Below are positions 44,761 to 54,446 of a stretch of DNA of 64,000 bases, piece by piece. The translations under genes were made by a program, and so were the position numbers. The DNA is from Maribacter sp. BPC-D8 (lineage in GTDB: Bacteria; Bacteroidota; Bacteroidia; Flavobacteriales; Flavobacteriaceae). The stretch is taken from NCBI RefSeq assembly GCF_035207705.1, contig NZ_CP128187.1:1488001-1552000 (forward strand), read 5' to 3'. The notes under the pieces were generated by a model. That model did no database searches, was not told where the DNA came from, and was given only the letters and a program-made list of their open reading frames with translations. The first letter of the stretch is position 1. The number at the start of each line of letters is the position of its first letter.

Positions 44761-44883
44761 ATGGATGCTATTATAAGTTTTTTCATTGACGTAATTTTTG
44801 AAGGAATTCTACTTAAATTTTGGAGTTTTTTGGGCAATACTTTTAACCGGATAGATAAATTCTTATTTAAGAAAAACAAGTAA
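44761..44883 (+). CDS. 40-residue hydrophobic peptide
   Basis: A short frame MDAIISFFIDVIFEGILLKF... ends in FLFKKNK, giving a single hydrophobic helix and a basic tail. Initiation context is weak and there is no homology I recognise. It could be a small membrane peptide or a chance frame between two larger genes. Confidence 0.35.
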   Translation: MDAIISFFIDVIFEGILLKFWSFLGNTFNRIDKFLFKKNK

Positions 44884-44955
44884 CATATTCAAAAGGGAAA
44901 TCAACCAGATTAAAATCAGTAATTAGAACGAATAATTAAATCTGTAGTAATCAGT

Positions 44956-45630
44956 ATGAAAACAATAAATGAATTAATAAATATTGATGAACCAGGCTGG
45001 GTATTAGTTGCTGAATGGATAAATGATGCAACCAACAAAGTTGAAATTCTACCCAAAAACGAGAAAGAAGCTGATAATGCACTGTATCAAACACAAGTAT
45101 CAACCCGCTCACCAATGGGCGCTATAATATACGAAACTGGCGGTCTCTTAATTGACCATGGCTGGATCAGAATTTTGGGGTCTGGCAACCAAAAGTTAGA
45201 TAGAACTTTACCTGATTGGAACAAGGGAAAAACATTTGAAGAATATGGAGATAAACCATCTATATTCTTAGTTGCCGATGATGTAGTCGGCGGATTTTTC
45301 GCTATAAATGGTGGTGCTTTGGGTGATGATTTAGGCAATGTATATTATTTCGCACCAGATGCTTTAGAATGGGAATCAATGGATATTGGGTATTCTGATT
45401 TTCTATGGTGGACACTTACAGGTGATCTGTCTCAATTCTATGCCAACGCACGTTGGACTGGATGGGAAAAGGAAATAACTGAAATTAATGGAAATCAAGG
45501 TATCGCATTTTATCCTTTTCTATGGACAGAACATAAGAGCATTGATGATTTGACAAGAAAAATAGTGCCAATTTCTGAGATTTGGGCATTTCAGCAAGAA
45601 GCGTTACAACAATTAAAAAATGGCGATTAA
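44956..45630 (+). CDS. DUF2625-family protein
   Basis: A 224-residue soluble protein that fits DUF2625 closely: MKTINELINIDEPGWVLV, LGAIIYE-like PMGAIIYETGGLLIDHGWIRILG near 54-76, then FLVADDVVGGFFAINGGALG and IGYSDFLWW. Members are often listed among immunity (SUKH-like) proteins of polymorphic toxin loci. The function is unproven. A 21-codon frame (45620-45685) overlaps its end and is probably spurious or a gene fragment. Confidence 0.85.
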   Translation: MKTINELINIDEPGWVLVAEWINDATNKVEILPKNEKEADNALYQTQVSTRSPMGAIIYETGGLLIDHGWIRILGSGNQKLDRTLPDWNKGKTFEEYGDKPSIFLVADDVVGGFFAINGGALGDDLGNVYYFAPDALEWESMDIGYSDFLWWTLTGDLSQFYANARWTGWEKEITEINGNQGIAFYPFLWTEHKSIDDLTRKIVPISEIWAFQQEALQQLKNGD

Positions 45631-45688
45631 CCTAGTTAAGGAATTAGAGCAAGAAGTTACTACACTTCAAGAATTACAATTATAAGAA

Positions 45689-46291
45689 ATGACCAGAAAT
45701 ATAGTATTGACCTTTTTTTTCTTCATCAACACCTTCATTTCATTTTCTCAATATACATGGACAAATGGAGAGGTGATTTTAAAAAACGGAAAGACAATAA
45801 CGGGCGAGGTTAAAATACCTGTCGTTTCTAAAGACTTAGTTCATTTTAATGGAAAATCTAAGGTTAGAGTAAAAAATAACATTAATGGAGACAAATCTGT
45901 ATTTAATGAAGATCAGGTCGAGTTAATTAAGTTTATTTATTCTGAAAAAGAAATCGCATATTTCAAATACATACCTGTATCTACAAAGAAAAAAGAAATA
46001 TTCTGTATTGTCACTACAGGTGCCGTTACACTTTATGGTAGATCTGTGGGCATGACCTCAACAAGACCTGGCACGATTACTTTTCACAATTTAAATGAAT
46101 TCTATGCCCAAAGAGCAAATGAAGATATTGCCACGCCTTTACTAACTGCAAGACCCTCAAAGTCTTTTAAAAATCGTGCTACAGAATACTTAAGCGATTG
46201 CCCTACCTTAGTTTCTAAGCTAAAAAATAAAATTCTTAAAAAAGAAAATATCATTGCAGTTGTTGAGGAATATAATAGTTGCACGAAATAA
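45689..46291 (+). CDS. Secreted hypothetical protein
   Basis: A 200-residue protein with a signal peptide (IVLTFFFFINTFISFSQ). The mature part starts with a beta-rich region (TWTNGEVILKNGKTITGEVKIP) often seen at the start of flavobacterial secreted proteins of unknown role. It continues with strands and a helical C-terminus holding two Cys (SDCPT, YNSCTK) that could form a disulfide. The next gene is also secreted and on the same strand, 72 bp on. Confidence 0.65.
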   Translation: MTRNIVLTFFFFINTFISFSQYTWTNGEVILKNGKTITGEVKIPVVSKDLVHFNGKSKVRVKNNINGDKSVFNEDQVELIKFIYSEKEIAYFKYIPVSTKKKEIFCIVTTGAVTLYGRSVGMTSTRPGTITFHNLNEFYAQRANEDIATPLLTARPSKSFKNRATEYLSDCPTLVSKLKNKILKKENIIAVVEEYNSCTK

Positions 46292-46363
46292 CCTCAACTA
46301 TATTTTAAACAACAAAATAGCCTCATAAACGTTTATTGAATTCAACTTAAACCATAAATTATC

Positions 46364-46798
46364 ATGTATAAAAAAGTACTTTTAGCTATTGCCTTGATAG
46401 TCGCATTTGTAAAAACAAGTAACGCTCAAAAATTACAAACTCAAGTAGAAGCAATCAATACTTTTATAGAAGAACATAGTGAAAGTAATAGAAATTATTA
46501 CGCCAAAATTAATGCTACACAAGAAAATGTTTATTTCTATAACGAAATTCAACATGCAATGCAGCTTACGTTCCCTGTATTAAAAATGGACGCGGATAAT
46601 ATAAAAATCACCAAAAAAGGACTCACATTTTATCCGAAAGAAAAGGGCTTGGTGGTCATCAAAAACTTTTCAACTTTTGCTCCTAAAGACATTGGCACCG
46701 CTTGGCTTAATATTATTAAAATGAACAAGAAAGATAAGATAGAACTACAAAGCATGATGAAGAAGTTCATTATAGATTATCAAACTGCAATGAAATAG
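46364..46798 (+). CDS. Secreted hypothetical protein
   Basis: A 144-residue protein with a signal peptide ending SNAQ near 22, then a compact mixed domain (AINTFIEEHSESNRNYYAKINA, FAPKDIGTAWLNIIK). Family not recognised. A strong bidirectional terminator follows, so this closes the plus-strand run that began at 39.4 kb. Confidence 0.6.
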   Translation: MYKKVLLAIALIVAFVKTSNAQKLQTQVEAINTFIEEHSESNRNYYAKINATQENVYFYNEIQHAMQLTFPVLKMDADNIKITKKGLTFYPKEKGLVVIKNFSTFAPKDIGTAWLNIIKMNKKDKIELQSMMKKFIIDYQTAMK

Positions 46799-46830
46799 TA
46801 GCTTCTAATAAAACAACTAATAGTAAACAA

Positions 46831-46860
46831 AAAGCCCTAAGAATATACCTTAGGGCTTTT
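46831..46860. terminator. Bidirectional intrinsic terminator
   Basis: AGCCCTAAG (46833-46841) pairs with CTTAGGGCT (46849-46857) around AATATAC, with A and T runs on either side. It separates the convergent secreted protein and CBM48-HhH genes. Confidence 0.87.
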
Positions 46861-46881
46861 TGTTATGTATAGTTATGGCAA

Positions 46882-47538
46882 TTACTTACCGCCGTCTAAT
46901 TTATCTTGTAATACTTTCAATTTATCCCAATCACCTGAAGCAGCTAATTTGGCTTGCTTTGGCCATGAACCAGGTTTGTGCATGGTATAACGTGGTCCGG
47001 CTTCTTTTAGAATTTCTTCAAGAGTCTTTACAGACGCTCCAGCTAATTTCTCAAAAGTACCTATCCCCTTATCTGTTAAGATAGATGCAATTTTAGGTCC
47101 GATGCCTTCAATTTTCTTTAAATCATCTTTCTTAGCCTTGGCAGCAGGTTTTTTTGCTACTGGCTTTTTAACTGCAGGTTTCTTAACCGCTACTTTTTTG
47201 ACCGGTTTCTTTTTCGCCGGCAAAGCACTTAAATCTACAACGCTATTATCAATACCTGAATACGGTGAAGGTACATATGCATCAGCTGCATAATCATTAA
47301 ACCAGCCTTTATCTTCGCTTAAGTATCTAAACTCATACCGTTTACCAGTTTCTAGTTTTATGCTTTTCACATAGGATCCGTTCTTTTTTTCCATTCGGTA
47401 AGAACTATCGTTGGTTTGCCAATCATTGAAGTCTCCCAATAATATAACATTTGCTGCGCTAGGGGCTTCATTTTCCCCAACAGTAAACGTAACGGTAGTA
47501 TGCGTACCCTTTCCTTTTGTCTCTTTTAGTAATGCCAT
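46882..47538 (-). CDS. CBM48 (isoamylase early-set) domain fused to a helix-hairpin-helix domain
   Basis: A 218-residue protein without signal peptide. Residues 1-95 are a CBM48/early-set glycan-binding-like domain (VILLGDFNDWQTNDSSYRM, GKRYEFRYLSEDKGWFNDYAADAY). Residues about 107-137 are a KKPVKK-type repeat, probably a flexible basic linker able to contact nucleic acid. Residues about 138-218 form an HhH/DUF4332-like unit (DDLKKIEGIGPKIASILTDKGI, then KTLEEILKEAG). The role of the combination is unknown. Monocistronic. Confidence 0.82.
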   Translation of the reverse strand: MALLKETKGKGTHTTVTFTVGENEAPSAANVILLGDFNDWQTNDSSYRMEKKNGSYVKSIKLETGKRYEFRYLSEDKGWFNDYAADAYVPSPYSGIDNSVVDLSALPAKKKPVKKVAVKKPAVKKPVAKKPAAKAKKDDLKKIEGIGPKIASILTDKGIGTFEKLAGASVKTLEEILKEAGPRYTMHKPGSWPKQAKLAASGDWDKLKVLQDKLDGGK

Positions 47539-47739
47539 TTTGTGTAGTGTTTTAATTCTAGATAAAAGTTACATAGAAATTCCTCATTTTCAAAAGTTTG
47601 CAATAAGTAATTCCTAATTTAAAAGTAAGTATATAATTTAAGGTGTCATATTATTCGATATTATCATTTAAACATGTTTAAGTAAACATTGATAATAGCA
47701 AGCCTAAAATATTCTTAGTAATTATTACTATGCAGTATA

Positions 47740-48789
47740 TTATAATAAACGAAAAACCTTTTCATTAGATTTTCGACCTGTAAGCATGTAATCGCCCACA
47801 TAAGTTAATTGATGCTTGTTTGTTTTTAGAAGATCAAAAAAAGATGTTGAAAAAAGAATATCCTCTTTTATCTCTTTACATAGTTGACATAAGCGTGCGC
47901 CTGTATTCAATACCGTACCATGAAATGCGATATCTCTTTTGTAATCGCCTACCTCAGCAATGGCAACAGTTCCAAAACTTATTCCGACCTTAAACTTGGG
48001 GGCGATACCATATTTTCTTTCAAATTGAGGAGCATCTTTCGTTAGGCTATTTCTAAAATCAAGATATAGGTCGATGCACTTTCCTGCGGCACTCGAATCT
48101 GAATTTTTCCAAGTCAACACAGCTTCATCACCAACATATTGGTATACCTCAGCATCATAATTGTCAATATGATGCGTAAGCTTGGTAAAACATTCTTGAA
48201 TGAGCCTGCTGTATTTTAAGTGCCCTATTTCTTCGGCAATGGTGGTAGACTGGTTCAAATCTAAAAACATAAAAATACGTTGTGCTTCTTTGGGTCTAAA
48301 ATACGTACCCATAACAATATCATAAAGATTGGTAGAACCTAATTTTCTAGAAACTTGAGCATATAGGCTAAAATGAAAACTGACAATAAAAAAGTATACA
48401 ACATAGAATATATTGAGCGAAGCACTCAAATAAGCATAATGTGCATTTACCGCAGCATTAGTACTCAAAGGCATAAATTCGGTAATTACATATGCTCCAA
48501 CTAAATGAATTACATAAATAACTGCGAACTGTAAAACAGCCTTTGTGAATACAACAATAGCGAACGGATAATCTCTTAGCAACGTGTTCATAAAAAAACC
48601 TTCACTTAAGCTTATCACCAAACAGTAAAAAATGAGGATAGGCAAAACCGAAGTAAACGTATATTGAAAATACGGAAGCCAATCTCCCTTATCAAAAACC
48701 TTTGCATTTATTACAATATCAAATGCTATAATGGCAATAAACCACATGAGCGCAAGTGTCAATATTCTTATGATTTCTTTCTTCTTCAT
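47740..48789 (-). CDS. Membrane class III adenylate/guanylate cyclase
   Basis: A 349-residue protein. Residues 1-160 hold about five membrane helices. The cyclase domain (about 170-345) has the metal aspartates in FLDLNQST and YVGDEAVL and the NTGARLCQLCKEI segment that contributes the transition-state Asn/Arg. It should make cAMP or cGMP at the inner face of the membrane in response to an unknown signal. It lies 68 bp after the TolC gene on the same strand, so it may be the last gene of the efflux operon or have its own promoter there. Confidence 0.87.
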   Translation of the reverse strand: MKKKEIIRILTLALMWFIAIIAFDIVINAKVFDKGDWLPYFQYTFTSVLPILIFYCLVISLSEGFFMNTLLRDYPFAIVVFTKAVLQFAVIYVIHLVGAYVITEFMPLSTNAAVNAHYAYLSASLNIFYVVYFFIVSFHFSLYAQVSRKLGSTNLYDIVMGTYFRPKEAQRIFMFLDLNQSTTIAEEIGHLKYSRLIQECFTKLTHHIDNYDAEVYQYVGDEAVLTWKNSDSSAAGKCIDLYLDFRNSLTKDAPQFERKYGIAPKFKVGISFGTVAIAEVGDYKRDIAFHGTVLNTGARLCQLCKEIKEDILFSTSFFDLLKTNKHQLTYVGDYMLTGRKSNEKVFRLL

Positions 48790-48857
48790 ATGACACCTTC
48801 TCCCACGATAATGTAGTCGTCTTTATAGCTATACGGTTTTAAAGCTTTTTCTATTGG

Positions 48858-50201
48858 CTATTGCTTTAAACTTTCTAAAGATGGCGCTGTTAACTGGTCT
48901 GTTCTATATAAAAAGGTAATCTCTTTATTCTCAAAATTCGTGTAGGCATTTATGAGATTAGACTGCGCATTCTGTGCCATTGCCTGAGCATCTAACAAAT
49001 CTGTAAGTCCGCTTAATCCGCTATCGTAAGTATCACGATTAACTTTTAAGTTTTCTTCTGCCAATTGTTTGTTCTCTAGCGCATATTCTATTTGCTCATG
49101 TGCATCAACCAAATCATACCAGCTTTGCGTGATCGCTAATTTCAATTGATCAATACCGTCTTTTCTATTATTCTGGGTAATCTCTTCTTGTATCTTCTCT
49201 TGCTTCACTTTTTGCTTTCCACTTCCCCACCAATCAGATATGGGTATGCTCAGTGTACCAAAAGCTAGTCCGGTGAACTGACTACTCACAGAGTTATCAA
49301 AAGCACCAAATTCTAAAGCACTTACACCTACTGCAAAAGAAGGAAGTAAATCTGCCTTTGCCATTTTAATTTGTAGGCTACTTGCTGATATCGATTTTTC
49401 TAGAAGCTGGTAATTACTGTTTCCATTTAAATCTAAGTCAGGTTCGCTATATTTCAATTCTGGTGGAGCAATATTTTCAAAATCTGCGCTAGCTATCATA
49501 TCTGAAGCATAAGCAACACCTACATACAGAGAGAAATCTAACAAAGCCAGTTTTCGCATATTCTCTAGCTTGCTCTTATTTAAAAGCAATTCGCTACGAT
49601 TTACCTTAACCTGCAATAATTGATTTTTTGCAATTAAACCTGCATCCAATAAATCTTGCTGTTGTTTTAAAAGTTCATCTAAATACGCTTCATTGGTCTC
49701 CACTACTTTTTGCTGCTCTTGCAATTGCACCAATTGCCAGAACTTTTTTTCTGTCACTAACAAAACCGAATCTACCGCTTGCTCTGCTCTAATTGTTGAG
49801 GTTTCCATCTGTATATCTGCAAGCGCATTCGCGGTTCTAATTTTCCCGCCGGCATAAATGACTTCAGTTGCCATGGCACTGGCGCTATATAGATTGTCTA
49901 TGCCGTTAGGTAAGATTCCCGTTATTGGGCTAATGAGGTCATTTGGTCCGTAAAGACCAACGGCGCTACCTTCTACAGTAGGAAAATAGTTGGAAATCAT
50001 CTCTTTTTTAAACGCCTCGGACTTCTCTATGGTCAATAATCCGTTTTTAATGGCATAACTATGTTTTAGGGCAGCCTCTTGACTTTCTTCTAAAGTTATT
50101 TGTTGCGCAAAAGAGATATTCAATCCCAGAAGCATCGTCCCGATTACGGACAACAACTGGAATTTATTTATGACTGTATGATGTAATTTTATATATTTCA
50201 T
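48858..50201 (-). CDS. TolC-family outer-membrane efflux protein
   Basis: A 447-residue protein with a signal peptide ending SFAQ near 33. It has two long alpha-helical repeats of the TolC type (EESQEAALKHSYAIKNGLLTIEKS and the late YEWLDAHEQIEYALENK-like helices), including LDAQAMAQNAQSNLINAYTNFENK. It forms the outer-membrane duct of the pump encoded by the two preceding genes, 16 bp downstream of the permease. Length fits the family. Confidence 0.92.
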   Translation of the reverse strand: MKYIKLHHTVINKFQLLSVIGTMLLGLNISFAQQITLEESQEAALKHSYAIKNGLLTIEKSEAFKKEMISNYFPTVEGSAVGLYGPNDLISPITGILPNGIDNLYSASAMATEVIYAGGKIRTANALADIQMETSTIRAEQAVDSVLLVTEKKFWQLVQLQEQQKVVETNEAYLDELLKQQQDLLDAGLIAKNQLLQVKVNRSELLLNKSKLENMRKLALLDFSLYVGVAYASDMIASADFENIAPPELKYSEPDLDLNGNSNYQLLEKSISASSLQIKMAKADLLPSFAVGVSALEFGAFDNSVSSQFTGLAFGTLSIPISDWWGSGKQKVKQEKIQEEITQNNRKDGIDQLKLAITQSWYDLVDAHEQIEYALENKQLAEENLKVNRDTYDSGLSGLTDLLDAQAMAQNAQSNLINAYTNFENKEITFLYRTDQLTAPSLESLKQ

Positions 50202-50217
50202 TGCTAGTATTCTTCAA

Positions 50218-53200
50218 TTAAAATTCAGCATTAACGGGGTCTTTAATCGTATTCTCATCATCTTCTTTTCTAAAGAACAACCAATACAATACGGGTAATA
50301 CGAAAAGGGTAAGTACCATGGAAAACATGAGTCCGAATGCGATAACGGTTCCTAAAGGTCCCCAAAGACTAGAGCGACTTGCAATCATAGGTATTACCCC
50401 AACTGCAGCGGCAGAAGATGTCAAGAAAATAGGACGCATACGTCTTTCTGCAGCAAGAATAGCCGCTTTCTTCACACTATAATGGTGTAAGTGGCGAAGT
50501 TCATCGGCATAATCGATTAATATAATTCCGTTTCTTACTACAATTCCGCATAAAGCCAAAAGACCCAAGAAAGACGTAAACCCGAACGGATATTGCATTA
50601 ACAACAACCCAATAGCCGCACCAAAAATACTTAATGGCATAGTAATGAAACTTAACACGGCATGCATGAAACTCTTAAAGTGCCATAACAAGATTAAGAA
50701 AATCAAGGCTACGCTTAGCATTAAAGAAAGACCCATAGGTTTATTGTTCTCCTCTTGAAGTTCAAATTCTCCACCATACTCAATTCGTATATTCTCTGGA
50801 AATTGAATTTCCTCAATTTTAGGAATAATTTCGGCAAGTACTTCATTGGCAACTGCATCTTTGGTAATATCTACACGCACGGTAAGACAACGCAATCCAT
50901 TTCTGTTCACAATCGTTTCTTGTGACCATTCTGATGCAATATTGGCTACTTGACGTAACGGAATTACAGCACCTTTCTGCGGAGAGATAATTGATAATTG
51001 CTGAAGGTCAGATACATTTTGATGGTTTTGGTTCTCACTCAAAATTTTCACATCAATAGCATAATCTTTATCCCATATCTCGGTAGCTTTTAAACCTGTA
51101 GTATTAATAGCTACGGCATTTGCAATAGCTCTATTGTTTAAACCTAAACGAGCAGCTTCATTAAACTTAATGTCCATGGTTACTGCCTCTTTCATATCAC
51201 CATAATCGGTTCTACTCCAAATAGTTTTTGGCGTAGCGCGGGCAAAATTGATAATAGAATCTCCGTATTTCTTTAATTCATCAACATCAGTTCCGTATAA
51301 GCGAACCTCTATGGGTGCTTTAACACCAGCCATATCTAATTGCTTCATTCTAAGATATGCCTGCGGATACATATCTGCATACTTCTCATCATACTCTTTC
51401 AAAACCTCAACGGTGGTATCATCATCAATAGTTGTCACCAAAATCTGAGCATAATTTTTAGCAGGAAGATTTGGTGCATATAGCGTATGAAAACGTGGCG
51501 AGCTTGTACCAATAAAGCTGGTGTAATTCTCTATACGTTCATCAACCTTTAATATTTCTTCAAGTCCGTCAACAACCTTTGCCGTTTCATTAAGGCTATT
51601 ACCAGGCGCTACATTAATTTCTATGGCGAACTGATTACGTTCAACCTTTGGGAACAACTGCTGGCTAACACCACTAAATAAAACTACACCAATTACGATA
51701 GCTGCAATACCTAAACCAATGGTAAGTTTATAATGAGCCATGGCTTTATTCACCGTAGTATTAAAGAATGATTGCAAACGATCTAACATCGATTTTTTAC
51801 CATCTTTGTTTTTATTTGCAGGATCCTCATGTAGTCCCGTTTTAATGAATATGGAATTTATCATCGGTACAATAAGAATCGATATCAATAATGATAAAGT
51901 CAATGCAATGATAATTACATATGGGAATGCGCTAATGAAATCTGAAGCCACACCTTCCATAAAGAACAACAACGGATAGAAGGTGGCAGAAATAGCCAAT
52001 GTTGCCGTAAATACAGACGGGAACAATTCTTTGGCACTACTTACTGCAGCTTCGGGGATAGACATACCTTCATCTAACTTCTCTACATAGTTATCTATAA
52101 TTACAATAGGATCATCTACCACAATACCCAATACTACAATCAAAGCAGCCAAGGTTACCGTGTTCAATTCTATACCCAAAAAGAACATAACACATAAAGT
52201 AGATGCAATTGTAATTGGTATTGTAGCCGCAGCTACTGACGCTACCCTAAATGGCAACAATAGCAACGTAACCAGAATTACCCCAATTAAGGCAAAGCCG
52301 AATTCTTTCATGAAGTGACTTATGGAATGGTCTACTACTTCTGGCTGATTTGCAATTTTGGTGATTTTTATATCAGCAGGCATTTCGCTAATGATTTTAT
52401 CCAAACGTTCATCTATCTCATCACCAAACTGAACAATGTTTCCCTTTTTAGCCATTTCTAGGGTAATGATCATACCCTTGGTACCATTAATGGTCAAATA
52501 AGAGTCTGGATCATCATATTCACGAACTACACGAGCAACATCTCTAACTCTAATAATGTTACCGTTTGCATCTGTTTTAATTACTTGGCGAGCGATATCA
52601 GCTTCAGACTTTAAAGTAGTTTCAAGATATATGGGTCTTTCTTTAGTGTCGCTTTCCAAGGTTCCAGAACCTACTACTGCACCTTGGTTTTGTAAGCTCA
52701 TGGTAATAGCTTGTGGCGTTATACCATAACTAGCCAATTTATCTTGATTTACATAAACAGCAATCTGCTCTGTAAGTCCGCCAGAGTGCGATATTTTAGC
52801 CAAATTATCTATCTGTCTAAATTCGTCTTCAATATCTTCTACATGACGCTGAATGTCTTTATAGGGTCTTGTTGCCGACTCTACACCTAAAACTAAAGCT
52901 GCAGTACTCCCAAAATCACTATTTACCATTACCCCTTGTACATCGCGAGGTAAACTTAATTGCTGAAAGATTAAGATTTCAGCTTTTAATTTGTTCCAGA
53001 ACTGCTCTGTTGCATCATGGCTAATCTTATCAGATACCTCTACATAGATGAACATGAGTCCATCTTTTGAATACGAGTAGGTTTTTGTTTTATCTACTTC
53101 GTTATAACCAAATAGAAACTCCTCTACTTTTGAGGTTAATTCATGAGCCACTTTTTCAGACGAAGCCCCTGGGTACGACCCAATAATTAAACCTTGACGA

Positions 53201-53340
53201 ATAGTAAAGTCTGGGAATTCGTTTCTGGGCATATTCAAAAGCCCATAAATACCCATCAAAACTAACGACATTACAAGTACGAAAGGAAAGGTAGCATGTT
53301 TAAATGCCCAATCTATGATTCCGCTTTTTTTGTTCTTCAT
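50218..53340 (-). CDS. RND-family efflux permease (AcrB/HAE1-like)
   Basis: A 1040-residue inner-membrane transporter. The start (WAFKHATFPFVLVMSLVLMG), the duplicated 12-helix layout and GIVVDDPIVIIDNYVEK, which carries the two proton-relay aspartates in the fourth membrane helix, mark an HAE1-type drug pump. FGFTSFLGLLALCGIVVRNGIILIDY mirrors it in the second half. Drug range cannot be predicted. It sits between the adaptor gene (8-bp gap) and the TolC gene. Confidence 0.95.
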   Translation of the reverse strand: MKNKKSGIIDWAFKHATFPFVLVMSLVLMGIYGLLNMPRNEFPDFTIRQGLIIGSYPGASSEKVAHELTSKVEEFLFGYNEVDKTKTYSYSKDGLMFIYVEVSDKISHDATEQFWNKLKAEILIFQQLSLPRDVQGVMVNSDFGSTAALVLGVESATRPYKDIQRHVEDIEDEFRQIDNLAKISHSGGLTEQIAVYVNQDKLASYGITPQAITMSLQNQGAVVGSGTLESDTKERPIYLETTLKSEADIARQVIKTDANGNIIRVRDVARVVREYDDPDSYLTINGTKGMIITLEMAKKGNIVQFGDEIDERLDKIISEMPADIKITKIANQPEVVDHSISHFMKEFGFALIGVILVTLLLLPFRVASVAAATIPITIASTLCVMFFLGIELNTVTLAALIVVLGIVVDDPIVIIDNYVEKLDEGMSIPEAAVSSAKELFPSVFTATLAISATFYPLLFFMEGVASDFISAFPYVIIIALTLSLLISILIVPMINSIFIKTGLHEDPANKNKDGKKSMLDRLQSFFNTTVNKAMAHYKLTIGLGIAAIVIGVVLFSGVSQQLFPKVERNQFAIEINVAPGNSLNETAKVVDGLEEILKVDERIENYTSFIGTSSPRFHTLYAPNLPAKNYAQILVTTIDDDTTVEVLKEYDEKYADMYPQAYLRMKQLDMAGVKAPIEVRLYGTDVDELKKYGDSIINFARATPKTIWSRTDYGDMKEAVTMDIKFNEAARLGLNNRAIANAVAINTTGLKATEIWDKDYAIDVKILSENQNHQNVSDLQQLSIISPQKGAVIPLRQVANIASEWSQETIVNRNGLRCLTVRVDITKDAVANEVLAEIIPKIEEIQFPENIRIEYGGEFELQEENNKPMGLSLMLSVALIFLILLWHFKSFMHAVLSFITMPLSIFGAAIGLLLMQYPFGFTSFLGLLALCGIVVRNGIILIDYADELRHLHHYSVKKAAILAAERRMRPIFLTSSAAAVGVIPMIASRSSLWGPLGTVIAFGLMFSMVLTLFVLPVLYWLFFRKEDDENTIKDPVNAEF

Positions 53341-53348
53341 CTACTGTG

Positions 53349-54422
53349 CTATTTGGAATCATTAATTACTTCAACCGCTGTACTCTGCGTAAGCTTATGG
53401 TAACCAGAAACAATGAGTTGGTCACCTTTGCTCAATCCTTTTGTAATAGCAATACCATTATCAAAAAGCTGCCCTATATCTACATAGCGTCTTTCGGCAC
53501 TGGTACCATTAACGATGTACACAAAATGTTTTCCATCTTCCATAACGGCAACACTTTCTGAAGGAATAATGATAGTTTGGACGTCATTGTTAGTGCCAAC
53601 AGCAGTCTGCTTAAAGTTTACCGTGCAGGTCATACCCGGTTTTATTTTCTTATCGGTATTGTTCAATTTCACATAAGCTGCGTACACCGGAGAACCGTTA
53701 TCAGATTGAATAGAAATTTCGTCTACTGTACCAATAATTTCTAAATCGCCTAAAGCGGTAATACGTACCGTTGCGCTATCTCCCTTTTTAATATTGTTTA
53801 TTTCACTATCAGGAATTGGCAGTACAGCTTTTACCGTATTTATATTAATAAGCTCCACTACAGGCTGACCAGGTTGAGCCAAGTCTCCCGCATCCATCAT
53901 TTTTTTACTGATGTAGCCATCCATAGAAGCATATATTTTAGCATGACGTACATTCTGATAGGTCATTTTTGCCGCTGCCTGAGCTTGCTCATATTGCGCA
54001 CGTGCTTCTAACATTTTAATTTCTGCGATGCTCCCTTTTTGAAAAACACTGTTTATTCGCTCAAAATTTTCTTTTGCCAAACGCTCTTGAGCCAATTGTT
54101 GTTCATATTGGCTAGTATAAACCGTAGCATCTAATTGTGCTATAAGTTGATTCTTCTTTACAAAATCACCAATACCAACCGGAACGTTTAAAACGGTACC
54201 AGAAACTTGAAAGCTGGTATTAATGGAAACATCAGATTCTATAGTTCCATTATAAGACATACCAGCCGCAGCATTGCTTGAACTACCACCAACATTCATA
54301 ACACGTACTTTAATTACTTTAGGGGCAGTTGTTTTTTCTTCACTACCACAACTAAACGCCATAAGAAGTAACAAAACAATTGAAACACTTTTTAGTGTAA
54401 ACCACAGGTGTTTATCTTTCAT
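53349..54422 (-). CDS. RND efflux periplasmic adaptor (MFP) lipoprotein
   Basis: ATG 54422 is preferred because a lipoprotein signal follows directly (VSIVLLLLMAFSC, Cys near 25); an in-frame ATG at 54446 adds eight residues. The 357-residue product has the lipoyl/barrel pattern (VGIGDFVKKNQLIAQLD), a helical hairpin (YEQQLAQERLAKENFERI) and the membrane-proximal strands with GKHFVYIVNGTSAERRYVDIG. First gene of the efflux operon, divergent from the AraC regulator. Confidence 0.93.
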   Translation of the reverse strand: MKDKHLWFTLKSVSIVLLLLMAFSCGSEEKTTAPKVIKVRVMNVGGSSSNAAAGMSYNGTIESDVSINTSFQVSGTVLNVPVGIGDFVKKNQLIAQLDATVYTSQYEQQLAQERLAKENFERINSVFQKGSIAEIKMLEARAQYEQAQAAAKMTYQNVRHAKIYASMDGYISKKMMDAGDLAQPGQPVVELININTVKAVLPIPDSEINNIKKGDSATVRITALGDLEIIGTVDEISIQSDNGSPVYAAYVKLNNTDKKIKPGMTCTVNFKQTAVGTNNDVQTIIIPSESVAVMEDGKHFVYIVNGTSAERRYVDIGQLFDNGIAITKGLSKGDQLIVSGYHKLTQSTAVEVINDSK

Positions 54423-54446
54423 ATTAAATTGAGATTTATGTATCAT

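Noticed and set aside
45620..45685. 21-codon frame overlapping the end of the DUF2625 gene (MAINLVKELEQEV...)
   Set aside because: Too short to support, though it could be the N-terminal stub of a lost gene.
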